Source: Cymbomonas tetramitiformis
Taxonomy: Eukaryota; Chlorophyta; Pyramimonadophyceae; Pyramimonadales; Pyramimonadaceae
Length of the DNA stretch: 64,000 nt
Assembly (NCBI GenBank): GCA_001247695.2
Contig: LGRX02027253.1
Span: 1-64,000, forward strand
Direction: 5' to 3'
Position 1 is the first letter of the stretch. Each line of letters begins with the position of its first letter. The position numbers and the translations under genes are program-made. The notes under the pieces were generated by a model. It did not search any database, was not told the DNA's origin, and saw only the letters and a list, made by a program, of their open reading frames with translations. Shown one piece after another: positions 55,346 through 63,996 of this stretch.

Positions 55346-55755
55346 GATTCGCTGTTCGTGTGCTGCAGGAAACGTTTTGGTTCTGAAGATTTTGGAACGT
55401 GCGCTGTGCTCTAGTTTCCTAGTTTAGATTTTCATATCGCCCTCGGGTAGTTGAATCCTTGTATTAGAAACTAGCAGGCTAGTAGTAATAAGTAATTATG
55501 CTAATATTTTTTAAGAGAGTAATCGGTTTTTCTCTTTGTATCTTTATCCATCTGAAACGCTTGGTTGCTTGCTACTCATGTATGCCTCGTGCTATATGAA
55601 TGTCCCCAAGTGATCGTATAATACACCTGTGTTTTATGTAATATTCGCGGTACTACTCGTTCAGTAATTTTGTTTTTCAAGTCATAATCGCGGTACTATT
55701 CGTTTGTGTTCCCCCTAGCTTAATTTCATTTTCGGAAATTTTCTGTGAATTTTCA

Positions 55756-55811
55756 CGACAGAAATGAGCGTGGCCCTGCGACAGACATGAGCGCCACGCT
55801 CATTTCTGTCG
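55756..55811. repeat. 18-bp perfect hairpin near the right end of the MULE-like element
   Basis: CGACAGAAATGAGCGTGG (55756-55773) and its exact complement (55794-55811) flank a 20-base loop. Confidence 0.85.
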
Positions 55812-55821
55812 CACGGTATAA

Positions 55822-56871
55822 TTACAGTTTGTCGCACGGTGCGACAAATAAAATAACCGGTGCGACAAATTTGAAGTGCTTCCATGTAGCATTCTTGTGC
55901 TTTAAACGTCTTGCGCCCATTGATACCAAGTCACCTTCAACGCCGTATATGTTATGAATTCTATCATTTGGAACGTTACCCACAGGTTTTTGAAATGGGT
56001 TTATTGCGGGATTGAATAAATGAGCCTCTTTTATTCTAGATTCTTTAGATGCATACTTTTCCATTATATAATTTTGTACACCGCCGCCTAAGCTATGCCC
56101 CGTTAACGCCACATTGCTAGTTGGATATGCATTTAATACATCTATTAAACGACTCTCAGCTTGCTTATATCTACCCGTTTCTCGTTGTTTTCCGATAAGA
56201 GTTTTTAGATTCACATCGAACCAATCCTCGTATGCTAACGGGATACGTTGTGGGTCACTGATTAAGACATCGGCATCTTTTAAACCCGACACATCACTTC
56301 CTCGTTGTGCAATAATAACTTCATCTCTTAACTTGTGTTTTAAAACGATTGCATTTCTATCCGACAAGTCTTTATCCAAGTCGTAAATCGGCAAATCCAA
56401 CATTGCATTTTGAAAACGTTGTGGGCTTTCCTTCTTAAATGCATATGCATACGAAAGCTCACTCGCTCTAGCCATCTGAGCCATCCTCTCGTCATCTTTA
56501 GTGATAGTGTTTTTGCCTATTATACGTTGACCTAACGAGGTTTCTTTTGTCATTTCTTCAAGCAATTTGCCGTATTTTGTTTTTAGAAATTGATTATGAG
56601 CTTTATCTACTTTACTCAAACGTGTCGAGGTTGTCGGCTTTAAGGTATCTATGTCATATTTTGGCTTATTAGTGATTCCGGGCTTGGTTAGAACATTTTT
56701 GCCTTTGTTTTTGATAACGAGGGTTTTGGGTTTTTGATTTGTAACTTCATCATTTGTTGCCTTTCTTTTCGGTTTGGACACAAATGTGTTGTCTAATGTT
56801 CTATAGTTGAAAGCACCAAATGGTTTTTGGCATTTATTTCGGTCGGGATTTTCAAAACAACTTGTCATCAA
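55822..56871 (-). pseudogene. PLV class-3 lipase, C-terminus displaced by a transposon
   Basis: The ORF starts at 56871 (MMTSCFENPDRNK) and has the alpha/beta-hydrolase nucleophile elbow VALTGHSLGGG near residue 258 and a candidate Asp at GVEGDLVS near residue 310. VIIAQRGSD near residue 188 is in the usual oxyanion-strand position. Such lipases are frequent in PLVs and may help membrane penetration. The last true codons end near 55884: after that the frame runs into the inverted repeat of the MULE-like element. The original tail, with a His that could complete the triad, lies at 53851-53897. The N-terminus abuts the 3' end of the non-LTR element. Confidence 0.7.
55884..55892. other. Target site duplication, right
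   Basis: ATGTAGCAT, exact copy of 53898-53906, within the 3' end of the lipase frame. Confidence 0.8.
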
Positions 56872-56952
56872 GAAAAAGAAAAAAGAAAAAGAGACACCCT
56901 TGGACGGGGTGTGGGGCTTTGTGAGTCCCCTTGACTCCTTCTTCTTTGTCCC
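56872..56952 (-). other. 3' UTR and tail of the non-LTR retrotransposon
   Basis: 81 bases follow the stop codon. They contain a small hairpin (ACACCC at 56894-56899 facing GGGTGT at 56907-56912) and end in a pyrimidine-rich CTTTTTCTTTTTTC run that meets the lipase start. A 3' hairpin plus tail is typical of sequences recognised by target-primed reverse transcriptases. Confidence 0.45.
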
Positions 56953-59900
56953 TTAGTCTGGTTCCTTGTCTACTTTAGTTCTATATAGTCTGTTTAGGCT
57001 TACTGCAAATCCTGTCGCTAGGTCATGTATTTTCCTGAGTAGGTGTAGGGCTTCTTGTTTGTCGAATCCTAAATGTTTGGTCAGTATTTTCTCCGTGTGT
57101 TCGTATATCGTTCCCGTATTGCCGAATACCATCACGTGTAGCGTTACCTTGTAGCCATATAGTTCTAGTAGTCTTACTAGCGGTGTGTATTTTGTGTACT
57201 TCGTCTTTAGTGCTTCCTCCCAACTCATTTCGTCTGTGTATGTTACCTCTATCAGGTGTATGTGGCCCGCTTCCATCATTGCCTTTTGGTGTGTGTACCC
57301 AGGCTGCTCATTCCCCTTTTCAGTTCCCTCTAGCATTACTATGTCCACGTAGTGTGGTATGGTGTCCTTTCCGTGTGCTGGTGCCGGTGTGTTTCGTCCG
57401 TCCAGTCTGCATTGCCCCCTTGTGAGGAGGAAGTCTTCTATTGGTCTCCCGTTGTTCATTCCTTTCCCTTTTTTCCCCGCATGGGTTCTTATTATACATC
57501 CTCCCTTCCTGCCTCTGCTAATTGCTTTCGCTATCATTTTGGTGGTCTCATCCGACCTGCTTATTACCATGTTCTTTATCTCCCTCTCTGTGCATCCTCC
57601 CAGCACATGGGCTGTGCGTATGAATCCTCCCGCGTTTACTTGTCTGGGCATCCCGCAGCATTTGCATTTTTGCGACCTTCTCCCTCCTTGCTGCTTCTTG
57701 TATGGTCCCGCTGGTAGTTTGTTCGCCCGGCATCTTAGCAGGACTGTCACGTCTTTCTCGTTTAGGTATTCCGTTCCCTTCTTCCAGTATCCATTAGAGA
57801 GCTTGTGCATGGCTTTATCACCTTTGAGGTGCTGCATGTATTTTTCCGGCTTTTCTTGTGTTGCTGTCAGTATTTTTTCCCTCGAGGACTTTCTCCATTC
57901 CTTCACTTGGTGTACTTCCTTTTGCTCTGCTTCCTGGTCCTGTACCATTTCCTGGAGTGCTCTCCATTCTTCCTGTGCTTCCTCCTGTTGTTGGGCCATT
58001 TCTCTGAGCTCGGCTGCGGTGTCCTGCTGTGTTGTCGTGTCCACATTCTGTGTTTCCGGTGGCTTCAGTTTCTGGGTTGACCCTTGTGCAGTTTCTCCTT
58101 GGGCTTCCCTCGGCCCTTCAGCTTCCCGTAGGACTGGTTGGTCGGGTTTTGCCTGGCTTTGGGTTCTTCTTCGTTTTTGTCTTTCTCCCTGTTCTAATGC
58201 CTCCTCTTTCTGTATTGTTCTTGTCTTCCATGCCTGTTCCTTATTCATTTCTACTCCCCGTGTGCCCTCTCGCCCTTGCCCCCTCTTTTGTTTAGCTTGT
58301 TGTGCTGTTTGTACCTGCTGCTCCTGTATTAATGCCTCCTCCTCTAATCGTTCCATCCTCTGGAGTTCCAATTCCTCTTCCTGTTCCTGTTGCCATTCTG
58401 GTTCATCGGGCCGGGTGTCTGCCCAGGCTGTTTCTATTTCAGTAGGCTCCCGGTTTTTTTGTGCGTATTCTGCCTCCGTCCTCTCAATGCGTTGTCTTTT
58501 GGTCTCCCATTCTTCTGGCCCGGTTTCTAGTTTCCTTTTTAGTCTTTGTATTATGTTTGTTTTTCCCGTCATTTTTGCCTCCCTCACCTTTTTTGTTACA
58601 TGGTTGAGTATTGCTTGGTGTCCTTCCAGTTGTCTACCCGTGGCCTCGCATATTGCTAGTAGCATCACTGTATCCGTGTTGTCGTGGTTGAGGCCGTATT
58701 CCCCTTCCTCACAGGCCCTTTTTGCCACCTCGTCCGCCATTTCATTCCCATGTATTCCCACATGCGCTTTAACCTTGTATAGGGCCACTTTTGTTCCTTC
58801 CTTATTTAGCTTTTGTATTTGTTTCATTATTTTCCACAGTAGGTCCCTGTGTACGTGCCTTTCAAGCGTGTGCGGCCTTCTTTTCATGTTTTGTATCTGG
58901 TAGAGGGAGGTCAGACTATCCGTGCATATGCTGACTTTTTCTTCACCCGAGTTTGAGTCTAGTGTCAGTGCCATATATATGGCAGTGAGCTCCGCCCTGT
59001 TAACAGTTTGGCATCGTCCGGCCCATCTTTGCATGTGGTTCATTGCCCGTTCCCCTCTTGGGTCCCAGACACCTGCCGCCGTCACTTCCTCGACTTCCCC
59101 GTTTTCCTTTTTGACTTTTCTTTGGCTTCCATCTGTGTAAAGCATATTGTTTCTGTTGTGCCTCCTGTGGGGCTCTGGGTATCCTTTCCCTTGGTTGTCC
59201 CACCTGCTTTCTGGTGGTGGTTCTGCTTTCTCCTTTTCACCCCTTTCCCACTGCAGCCATTGGTCTCCGTTTATGTGCTCGTCCGTTGTGTCTGGGCCCG
59301 TAAATTGCAATGCCCACCTTCTTAGGGCGTCTCTGTTTATTTCCTCCCTACTCCAAGTGGTGTTAGCTCTTAGTACGTCCATAGTCGTTGGCCTCGGCCC
59401 CCTATCCCCTCCTCTGTGCTCCCCTTCTTTTTCCCTGTCTTCCATCCACCGGTCAATTATCTTCTCTGTGTGGTTTTCCAAGTGGCCGCCTGGTAGTGCT
59501 TGCATGACCGGTAGTTCATGGTTCATCCATGGCGCGGAGTCTATGACGCAATCCTTCTCCCATTCCGTAATTGACCTAGGTCGCCTGTCTGCATCCTTGA
59601 GGGTGAGGGGCCTGTGTATGTAGCATGCTCTGCCTATCGTCCTGACTTTGCTTTGCGGGCACTTGAGAAGGGCCTTGCTGAATATGTCGTGGGTTTTGAG
59701 TGCGTCCGGGCAGTATTTTCTCCATCCTGCCGCATTCGCTACTACCAGTATTCTCATGTTCCAGTTGCATTGTTTGGGTTTCTGTAGGTTGCCTTGCATC
59801 CAGTGGTCGGGTGGTAGGAAGGTGAACTGCCCTTCCTTTATCTCCAGTAACTCGTGTACCCTGTATCCCATGTGCTTATTCAGCAGTTTTCTATACGGGC

Positions 59901-62900
59901 TTTTGGCATATGTGGGGTATATTCCTACCCCCAGAACGGGTTCAGCCGTTTTTGTGGAGTTAATTGCCTTTTTCAGTGCCTTGTAGAGGTCCCCTGCTGT
60001 GTACTCTGGGTTGAATTGGTATGACCCCAGTTTTTCCCATTGCTCTTCCCATGCCGAGCCTACAGCCCCAAATACCGAGTCTCGTGGGTATTGCGAGTAG
60101 TACGTTCTGGTGTCCCTGTGTACATTAAGTGGGGAGGCGAATACCTCTGTTTGGACTCCCATGGCTGTGTGTACCGCCTCCATCATTTCCGGAGGGAAGG
60201 TCCAGTGGTTTTGGAGGTTCCTTTTTCTGTGTTTCATCTCCGCTTTGCTGGAGTACCTTATCAGCAGTTGTGCTATTTCCTCCTCAAAAGTGTTTACATG
60301 TATTTTGTGTTCTACACTTAGTTTCAGCCTTTTGGCCAGTTGTTTCTCTGTTGGCCTTTGTGCCGTGCTGTCCCCCACCGCCTCGGCATATCTGTCGTAC
60401 AATTCTCTAGCTTTTACCGTGCTCAGCGTGCCTATAAGGTTTCCCTCCGGCTCATAGCAGTAGGTGGTGTCACCTTCCGTGCGCAGTTGTCTGTCCTTCA
60501 CACCTGGAATGTGCCTAATGTCCTGGTCCGGGTTCGTTTCCCTTGTGCATATTTCCAGGTGCGTTACTTCTTTCCAGTACCTCTGTTCGCCGTTTGGTTG
60601 TCCTGCCAGTATCTCTTCAGCGGGCTCGCGTTTGGTCCTTTTGTTTCTCTTGTTGTTCTTCCATTCTTCCACTAGGTTTTTCCATCCTTGGTCCGAGGAG
60701 AGGTTGTGTTTGAGCAGGTGTGTTCTTACTGTTTCTTCTGTGCTCCACGTCGTCTGTTCGTTTCCTTCACCATCGGTCCACCGTATTTCGTACTGCGTTA
60801 CTTTCGAGGTCGAGTCTGTGTAGTTTTGCAGGTACTGTCTCGTTGCCAGTATCTCGGCGGGCGTGTAGTTTCCCTCTTGTCCTAGCATTTCCATTCGGTC
60901 TTCCTGTGTCGACCACTGGCCTCTGTCCTGTTGTCCTGACTTCCTCTTTACTCTCCCCCGCGGGTGTCTGGTGGTCATCACGTCGTCTTCCTCCTTTTCT
61001 TGGTCGGTTTCTATGCCCAGAACTTCCTTCTCATGTTCCGTCCACTCTACCTCTGACTGTTCGAAATGCTTCGTTTGGTTGGCTAGCGGGTACATAGACA
61101 CTAGTTGCAGTATGTCCTTCAGACTGTTTCCAGCCTCATGTAGCGCCTTTATTTGTGCCGGCCAGTCGCTTATGTTTTCCATGCTCACCGTACTTTTGGT
61201 GTACCTCTCTAGCTCTCCTGTTTTCCGTTCTTGTATATATTCGGGTTTCAGCCTTCTGTTCCACACATGGTCCCAGTGGTCCCCTGGTTTCTTAATGTCG
61301 TTGGGTTGTGCTTCGCAAATGTATGGGTATAGGTGCAGCATTCCCTGTGCTATCTTTGTTGCCGTCTTGGTGTCGTATTTCCTTCCACCTGTTGCTTTCA
61401 GTGTTTCTATTGGTATGGCACTTTTCCCGTCTGCCGTGGTTAAGTCCTTGAGGTCCGGGTAGTTTCTGAATAGTGTGAGTAGTTTGGTAAAGTTTATTTG
61501 CTTGGTGGCTTGCTGAGTTTTCGTTTCCTGTATTACATTTACTGTTCCCATTTTTTCAAAGCCTGTCGTCGCAGGCTGCGACTGTGGGTCTCTGTATTCT
61601 GTATCCATTATCCTTTGGTGCTTGGTCGTTCTGGTTGTGCCCTCCATTTCCGCGTTTGTGTATACCCTTTTAGCTTTTCCCAGCTGCCTCATTATAGGTA
61701 GTGTTTCTTTGCCCAGTTCCTGCATGTGAGTTCCCACTCCTTTCACGCGTATTCCATATTCATTCAGAGCATTCATCTTCCTCAGAGTGTTCGTTTGTGT
61801 CTGCAGTCCCATTTTTAGCTTGCTCCTTGTGCTGCTGTGTCCCCTTTCTTCGAAGTGTTTTTCCAGTAGCCCGGCTGTGGACCTACTAACTTGTGACATT
61901 CTTTGTCTGGTTTGAAGGTTTCTCTCCCTTTTGCCATATCCCATCTGGGCCCCTTTGTCTTCCTCACTCTGAACAGCGCCTGCCAGTCCCGTGTACACTT
62001 CCTGTGCATATATTGCCTGTAGGGACTGGAGCCCCAGTCCGTATTCCTCTTTTTCCTCCGTGTTTAGTTCATTGGGCGTACCATTCGCGGGAAGTCCATA
62101 TATTCTTTTCATCGCGGCTCCCAGCTGATTTTCGGCCTGTTGTATTTCACCCTGTGTGTATATCCCGAGGTGGAGTCCGTATTTGAATTTCCCCAATATG
62201 GCCGACTTCAGGGAGTACTCTTTTTGTCTTTGTGTGAGGGGGGTTGCCAGTAGTGCGTCTATTCTTCTTTTGAGTTCCCGTAGTGACTTTCTTTTCTCCT
62301 CTTTCCATGTCCCCAGCATATTGAGTAGGACCCCCAGGTACTTGTAGGTATCCCCGGCTTTTAGGACTTTTAGCGTTCGACTTCCGCATTTCACCCCTTG
62401 GTGCCTACTTTCTTTCACGTTTTTGTTGCCATGTTCTACCCCTGTTATCTTTGTTTTGTCCTCGTTTATTCTGAGTCCACTCCAGTCTCCAAATGCCGAG
62501 AGTTTCTTTAGCTGTTGCTCCATGCCTGTCATTAGTTTGGTTAGTATAATTAGGTCGTCCACAAACGCTCCGGAGGAGGTTCTCAGTTCCCCTCTGAGCT
62601 CCCTGTCAGTTGCATACCTGTGCTGGTATCCATGGTCTCCCACCTCTAGCCATCTAAGGAGAGGTTCCAGGTATAGTATGAACAGTAGCGGGCTCATGCT
62701 GTCGCCTTGCAGAATCCCCCTTCTTATTGGCACCTCTTCCGAGACCTGGTCCCCTACTTTCGCTCTCATTTGCATGGAGTCCTCCTCGTTTTCGCCCAGT
62801 ATGTCCCTAACAGCTTCGGTAAGTTGTGGTGGCACCCCTAGGTGTTTTAGCGTCGTAATGAGTCTTTTGTGGTCAACCGAGCCATACGCATTTTCGAAAT

Positions 62901-63996
62901 CCACGTAGGTTGCATGTAGGTTTCGTTTGGAGAGGTTGGCGTCTTCAATGGCATTGGTTACCCTGGTGAGTTGCTTCATTGTGTTGTGGTTTTCCCTTGA
63001 GCCCTCTTGTGCTTCCGAGAGCATGCCGTTTATCTCACAGAAGTCAGCTAGCATTTTTGTGAGTACTGTAGTGTATAATTTGAACAGGCAATCCAGTAGT
63101 GCTATAGGTCGGTAGTTTTTTTGTTTTGTTACTTCTCCTTGCTTGTGGTGGAAGCAGAAGTAGCCTTTTTTCCATGGTAGGGGGGTGTGTCTATGCTCCC
63201 ACATTAATTTCATGAGTTCACACAGTTGGTCGTGGAATCTGTCCGGCATCTGTTTCAGTATTTCATTTTGTATCCCCATGGGCCCGGCTGCTTTGTTGGT
63301 TTTCATTTTCTTCACTGCCTGTCGATAGGCCTCTTTGTCCACATTTAGGTTTACTTTTGTTTGGTCCGGCCTTTTGCATTGGTTTTCCCTCACGTAGTTC
63401 TTGTACCTTTCGTCAAGCCAGGGTGGCGTATCTTTAAGTCCTTTCTCTGGTTCCTTCATTTTGTATGGTTCCGACCACGCAATGTGTTCGCCCATTGCCT
63501 GTGCCACTTTTTGGTGTCCTACCACTAGCTCTCCTTGCATGGTTTCAATTGCTTGTATTGTTGTAGCTGGTGCCGTTCCGTTTTCTATCTCTTTTTTGTA
63601 TATCAATTTATGGTAGTGCTTTATGTTGCCCCAGTATCCTTCTCTCATTTTCATTCTTGTTTTCTGTTTTCGGTTTGCTTCGTGTTCTTTAATGCACTTC
63701 CTTGCCTCTTTTGTCGCAAGCTTTTTCTGTTCCCGTTCCCATTGTTCCCATTTCCTCATTTCGCTTGTTCGGTTGTCAAAATCTTCCGTCCGTGCTTCCT
63801 CGGTTACTTGTTCTCGTGTTTCTATGTCCTTCTTCCATAATGCTATGTTCTCACGGCACCTGTTCCTTTCTTTCAGGTGGCCGTCCCTTTCTTTGCGGAG
63901 GGTTTTTGGGAGGTGTAGTCCATGTTGTTGTTCTGGTGCTGCCGCTTGTTTCGGTAGGTTGACATCCATCATTGCCCTGTCTCTTGCTTCCCCCAT
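56953..63996 (-). CDS. Non-LTR retrotransposon polyprotein: RT, chromo-like, PCIF1-like, RNase H, CCHC, RLE
   Basis: At least 2347 aa without a stop; probably continues past the window edge. Residue numbers are approximate, counted from 63996. RT: 230-560, with YRPIALLDC near 297, the ILQGDSMSPLLF turn and the catalytic FVDD near 479. 1045-1110: chromodomain-like (VTQYEIRWTDGEGNEQTTWS). 1262-1440: PCIF1-like segment (HWTFPPEMME, FASPLN, FNPEYTAGDLY in place of NPPF, VVANAAGWRKYCP). RNase H: 1615-1765 (LYTDGSQ, NRAELTAIY, CTDSL, HVGIHGNEMADEVA), with its D-E-D-D residues. 1850-2040: long Gln/Glu-rich probable coiled coil. 2110-2134: zinc knuckle C-x2-C-x15-H-x4-C. 2220-2300: restriction-like endonuclease (YVDIVMLEG, IHLIEVTYTDE, KTKYTKYTPLV). 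All core residues except the PCIF1 motif look intact, so the element may be recent. Confidence 0.85.
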   Translation of the reverse strand: MGEARDRAMMDVNLPKQAAAPEQQHGLHLPKTLRKERDGHLKERNRCRENIALWKKDIETREQVTEEARTEDFDNRTSEMRKWEQWEREQKKLATKEARKCIKEHEANRKQKTRMKMREGYWGNIKHYHKLIYKKEIENGTAPATTIQAIETMQGELVVGHQKVAQAMGEHIAWSEPYKMKEPEKGLKDTPPWLDERYKNYVRENQCKRPDQTKVNLNVDKEAYRQAVKKMKTNKAAGPMGIQNEILKQMPDRFHDQLCELMKLMWEHRHTPLPWKKGYFCFHHKQGEVTKQKNYRPIALLDCLFKLYTTVLTKMLADFCEINGMLSEAQEGSRENHNTMKQLTRVTNAIEDANLSKRNLHATYVDFENAYGSVDHKRLITTLKHLGVPPQLTEAVRDILGENEEDSMQMRAKVGDQVSEEVPIRRGILQGDSMSPLLFILYLEPLLRWLEVGDHGYQHRYATDRELRGELRTSSGAFVDDLIILTKLMTGMEQQLKKLSAFGDWSGLRINEDKTKITGVEHGNKNVKESRHQGVKCGSRTLKVLKAGDTYKYLGVLLNMLGTWKEEKRKSLRELKRRIDALLATPLTQRQKEYSLKSAILGKFKYGLHLGIYTQGEIQQAENQLGAAMKRIYGLPANGTPNELNTEEKEEYGLGLQSLQAIYAQEVYTGLAGAVQSEEDKGAQMGYGKRERNLQTRQRMSQVSRSTAGLLEKHFEERGHSSTRSKLKMGLQTQTNTLRKMNALNEYGIRVKGVGTHMQELGKETLPIMRQLGKAKRVYTNAEMEGTTRTTKHQRIMDTEYRDPQSQPATTGFEKMGTVNVIQETKTQQATKQINFTKLLTLFRNYPDLKDLTTADGKSAIPIETLKATGGRKYDTKTATKIAQGMLHLYPYICEAQPNDIKKPGDHWDHVWNRRLKPEYIQERKTGELERYTKSTVSMENISDWPAQIKALHEAGNSLKDILQLVSMYPLANQTKHFEQSEVEWTEHEKEVLGIETDQEKEEDDVMTTRHPRGRVKRKSGQQDRGQWSTQEDRMEMLGQEGNYTPAEILATRQYLQNYTDSTSKVTQYEIRWTDGEGNEQTTWSTEETVRTHLLKHNLSSDQGWKNLVEEWKNNKRNKRTKREPAEEILAGQPNGEQRYWKEVTHLEICTRETNPDQDIRHIPGVKDRQLRTEGDTTYCYEPEGNLIGTLSTVKARELYDRYAEAVGDSTAQRPTEKQLAKRLKLSVEHKIHVNTFEEEIAQLLIRYSSKAEMKHRKRNLQNHWTFPPEMMEAVHTAMGVQTEVFASPLNVHRDTRTYYSQYPRDSVFGAVGSAWEEQWEKLGSYQFNPEYTAGDLYKALKKAINSTKTAEPVLGVGIYPTYAKSPYRKLLNKHMGYRVHELLEIKEGQFTFLPPDHWMQGNLQKPKQCNWNMRILVVANAAGWRKYCPDALKTHDIFSKALLKCPQSKVRTIGRACYIHRPLTLKDADRRPRSITEWEKDCVIDSAPWMNHELPVMQALPGGHLENHTEKIIDRWMEDREKEGEHRGGDRGPRPTTMDVLRANTTWSREEINRDALRRWALQFTGPDTTDEHINGDQWLQWERGEKEKAEPPPESRWDNQGKGYPEPHRRHNRNNMLYTDGSQRKVKKENGEVEEVTAAGVWDPRGERAMNHMQRWAGRCQTVNRAELTAIYMALTLDSNSGEEKVSICTDSLTSLYQIQNMKRRPHTLERHVHRDLLWKIMKQIQKLNKEGTKVALYKVKAHVGIHGNEMADEVAKRACEEGEYGLNHDNTDTVMLLAICEATGRQLEGHQAILNHVTKKVREAKMTGKTNIIQRLKRKLETGPEEWETKRQRIERTEAEYAQKNREPTEIETAWADTRPDEPEWQQEQEEELELQRMERLEEEALIQEQQVQTAQQAKQKRGQGREGTRGVEMNKEQAWKTRTIQKEEALEQGERQKRRRTQSQAKPDQPVLREAEGPREAQGETAQGSTQKLKPPETQNVDTTTQQDTAAELREMAQQQEEAQEEWRALQEMVQDQEAEQKEVHQVKEWRKSSREKILTATQEKPEKYMQHLKGDKAMHKLSNGYWKKGTEYLNEKDVTVLLRCRANKLPAGPYKKQQGGRRSQKCKCCGMPRQVNAGGFIRTAHVLGGCTEREIKNMVISRSDETTKMIAKAISRGRKGGCIIRTHAGKKGKGMNNGRPIEDFLLTRGQCRLDGRNTPAPAHGKDTIPHYVDIVMLEGTEKGNEQPGYTHQKAMMEAGHIHLIEVTYTDEMSWEEALKTKYTKYTPLVRLLELYGYKVTLHVMVFGNTGTIYEHTEKILTKHLGFDKQEALHLLRKIHDLATGFAVSLNRLYRTKVDKEPD

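Larger units (their letters stand above)
53907..55883. mobile_element. Non-autonomous MULE-like element, 2.0 kb
   Basis: Flanked by the 9-bp duplication ATGTAGCAT. The ends are inverted repeats of about 40 bp: the left begins GGTAGCCCCTCA and the right, read inward, GGAAGCACTTCA; both then share TCGCACYGGTTATTTTATTT and GTCG. No ORF with a domain is present. It has the TTTGTCG end motif of the autonomous MULE at 37.9-41.0 kb, which could mobilise it. Removing it with one duplication extends the lipase frame by about 14 codons to a TGA at 53851-53853, confirming the borders. Confidence 0.82.
47200..56871. mobile_element. Endogenous polinton-like virus (PLV) fragment
   Basis: An AT-rich block of compact genes: SET protein and packaging ATPase on the minus strand, three structural-type genes on the plus strand, then fibres, a hypothetical protein and a lipase on the minus strand. 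ATPase, double-jelly-roll capsid start and class-3 lipase together point to a PLV/virophage-like genome. No polymerase, helicase or integrase gene is present and the capsid gene is cut, so this is a partial, rearranged copy. The right side is bounded by a non-LTR retrotransposon and the left by the tandem array. A 2-kb MULE-like element interrupts it. Confidence 0.75.

Noticed and set aside
57359..58903. Long plus-strand frame of 514 codons opposite the retrotransposon
   Set aside because: Antisense of the RNase H/coiled-coil region; Ser/Cys/Phe-rich by-product of the complementary codons.
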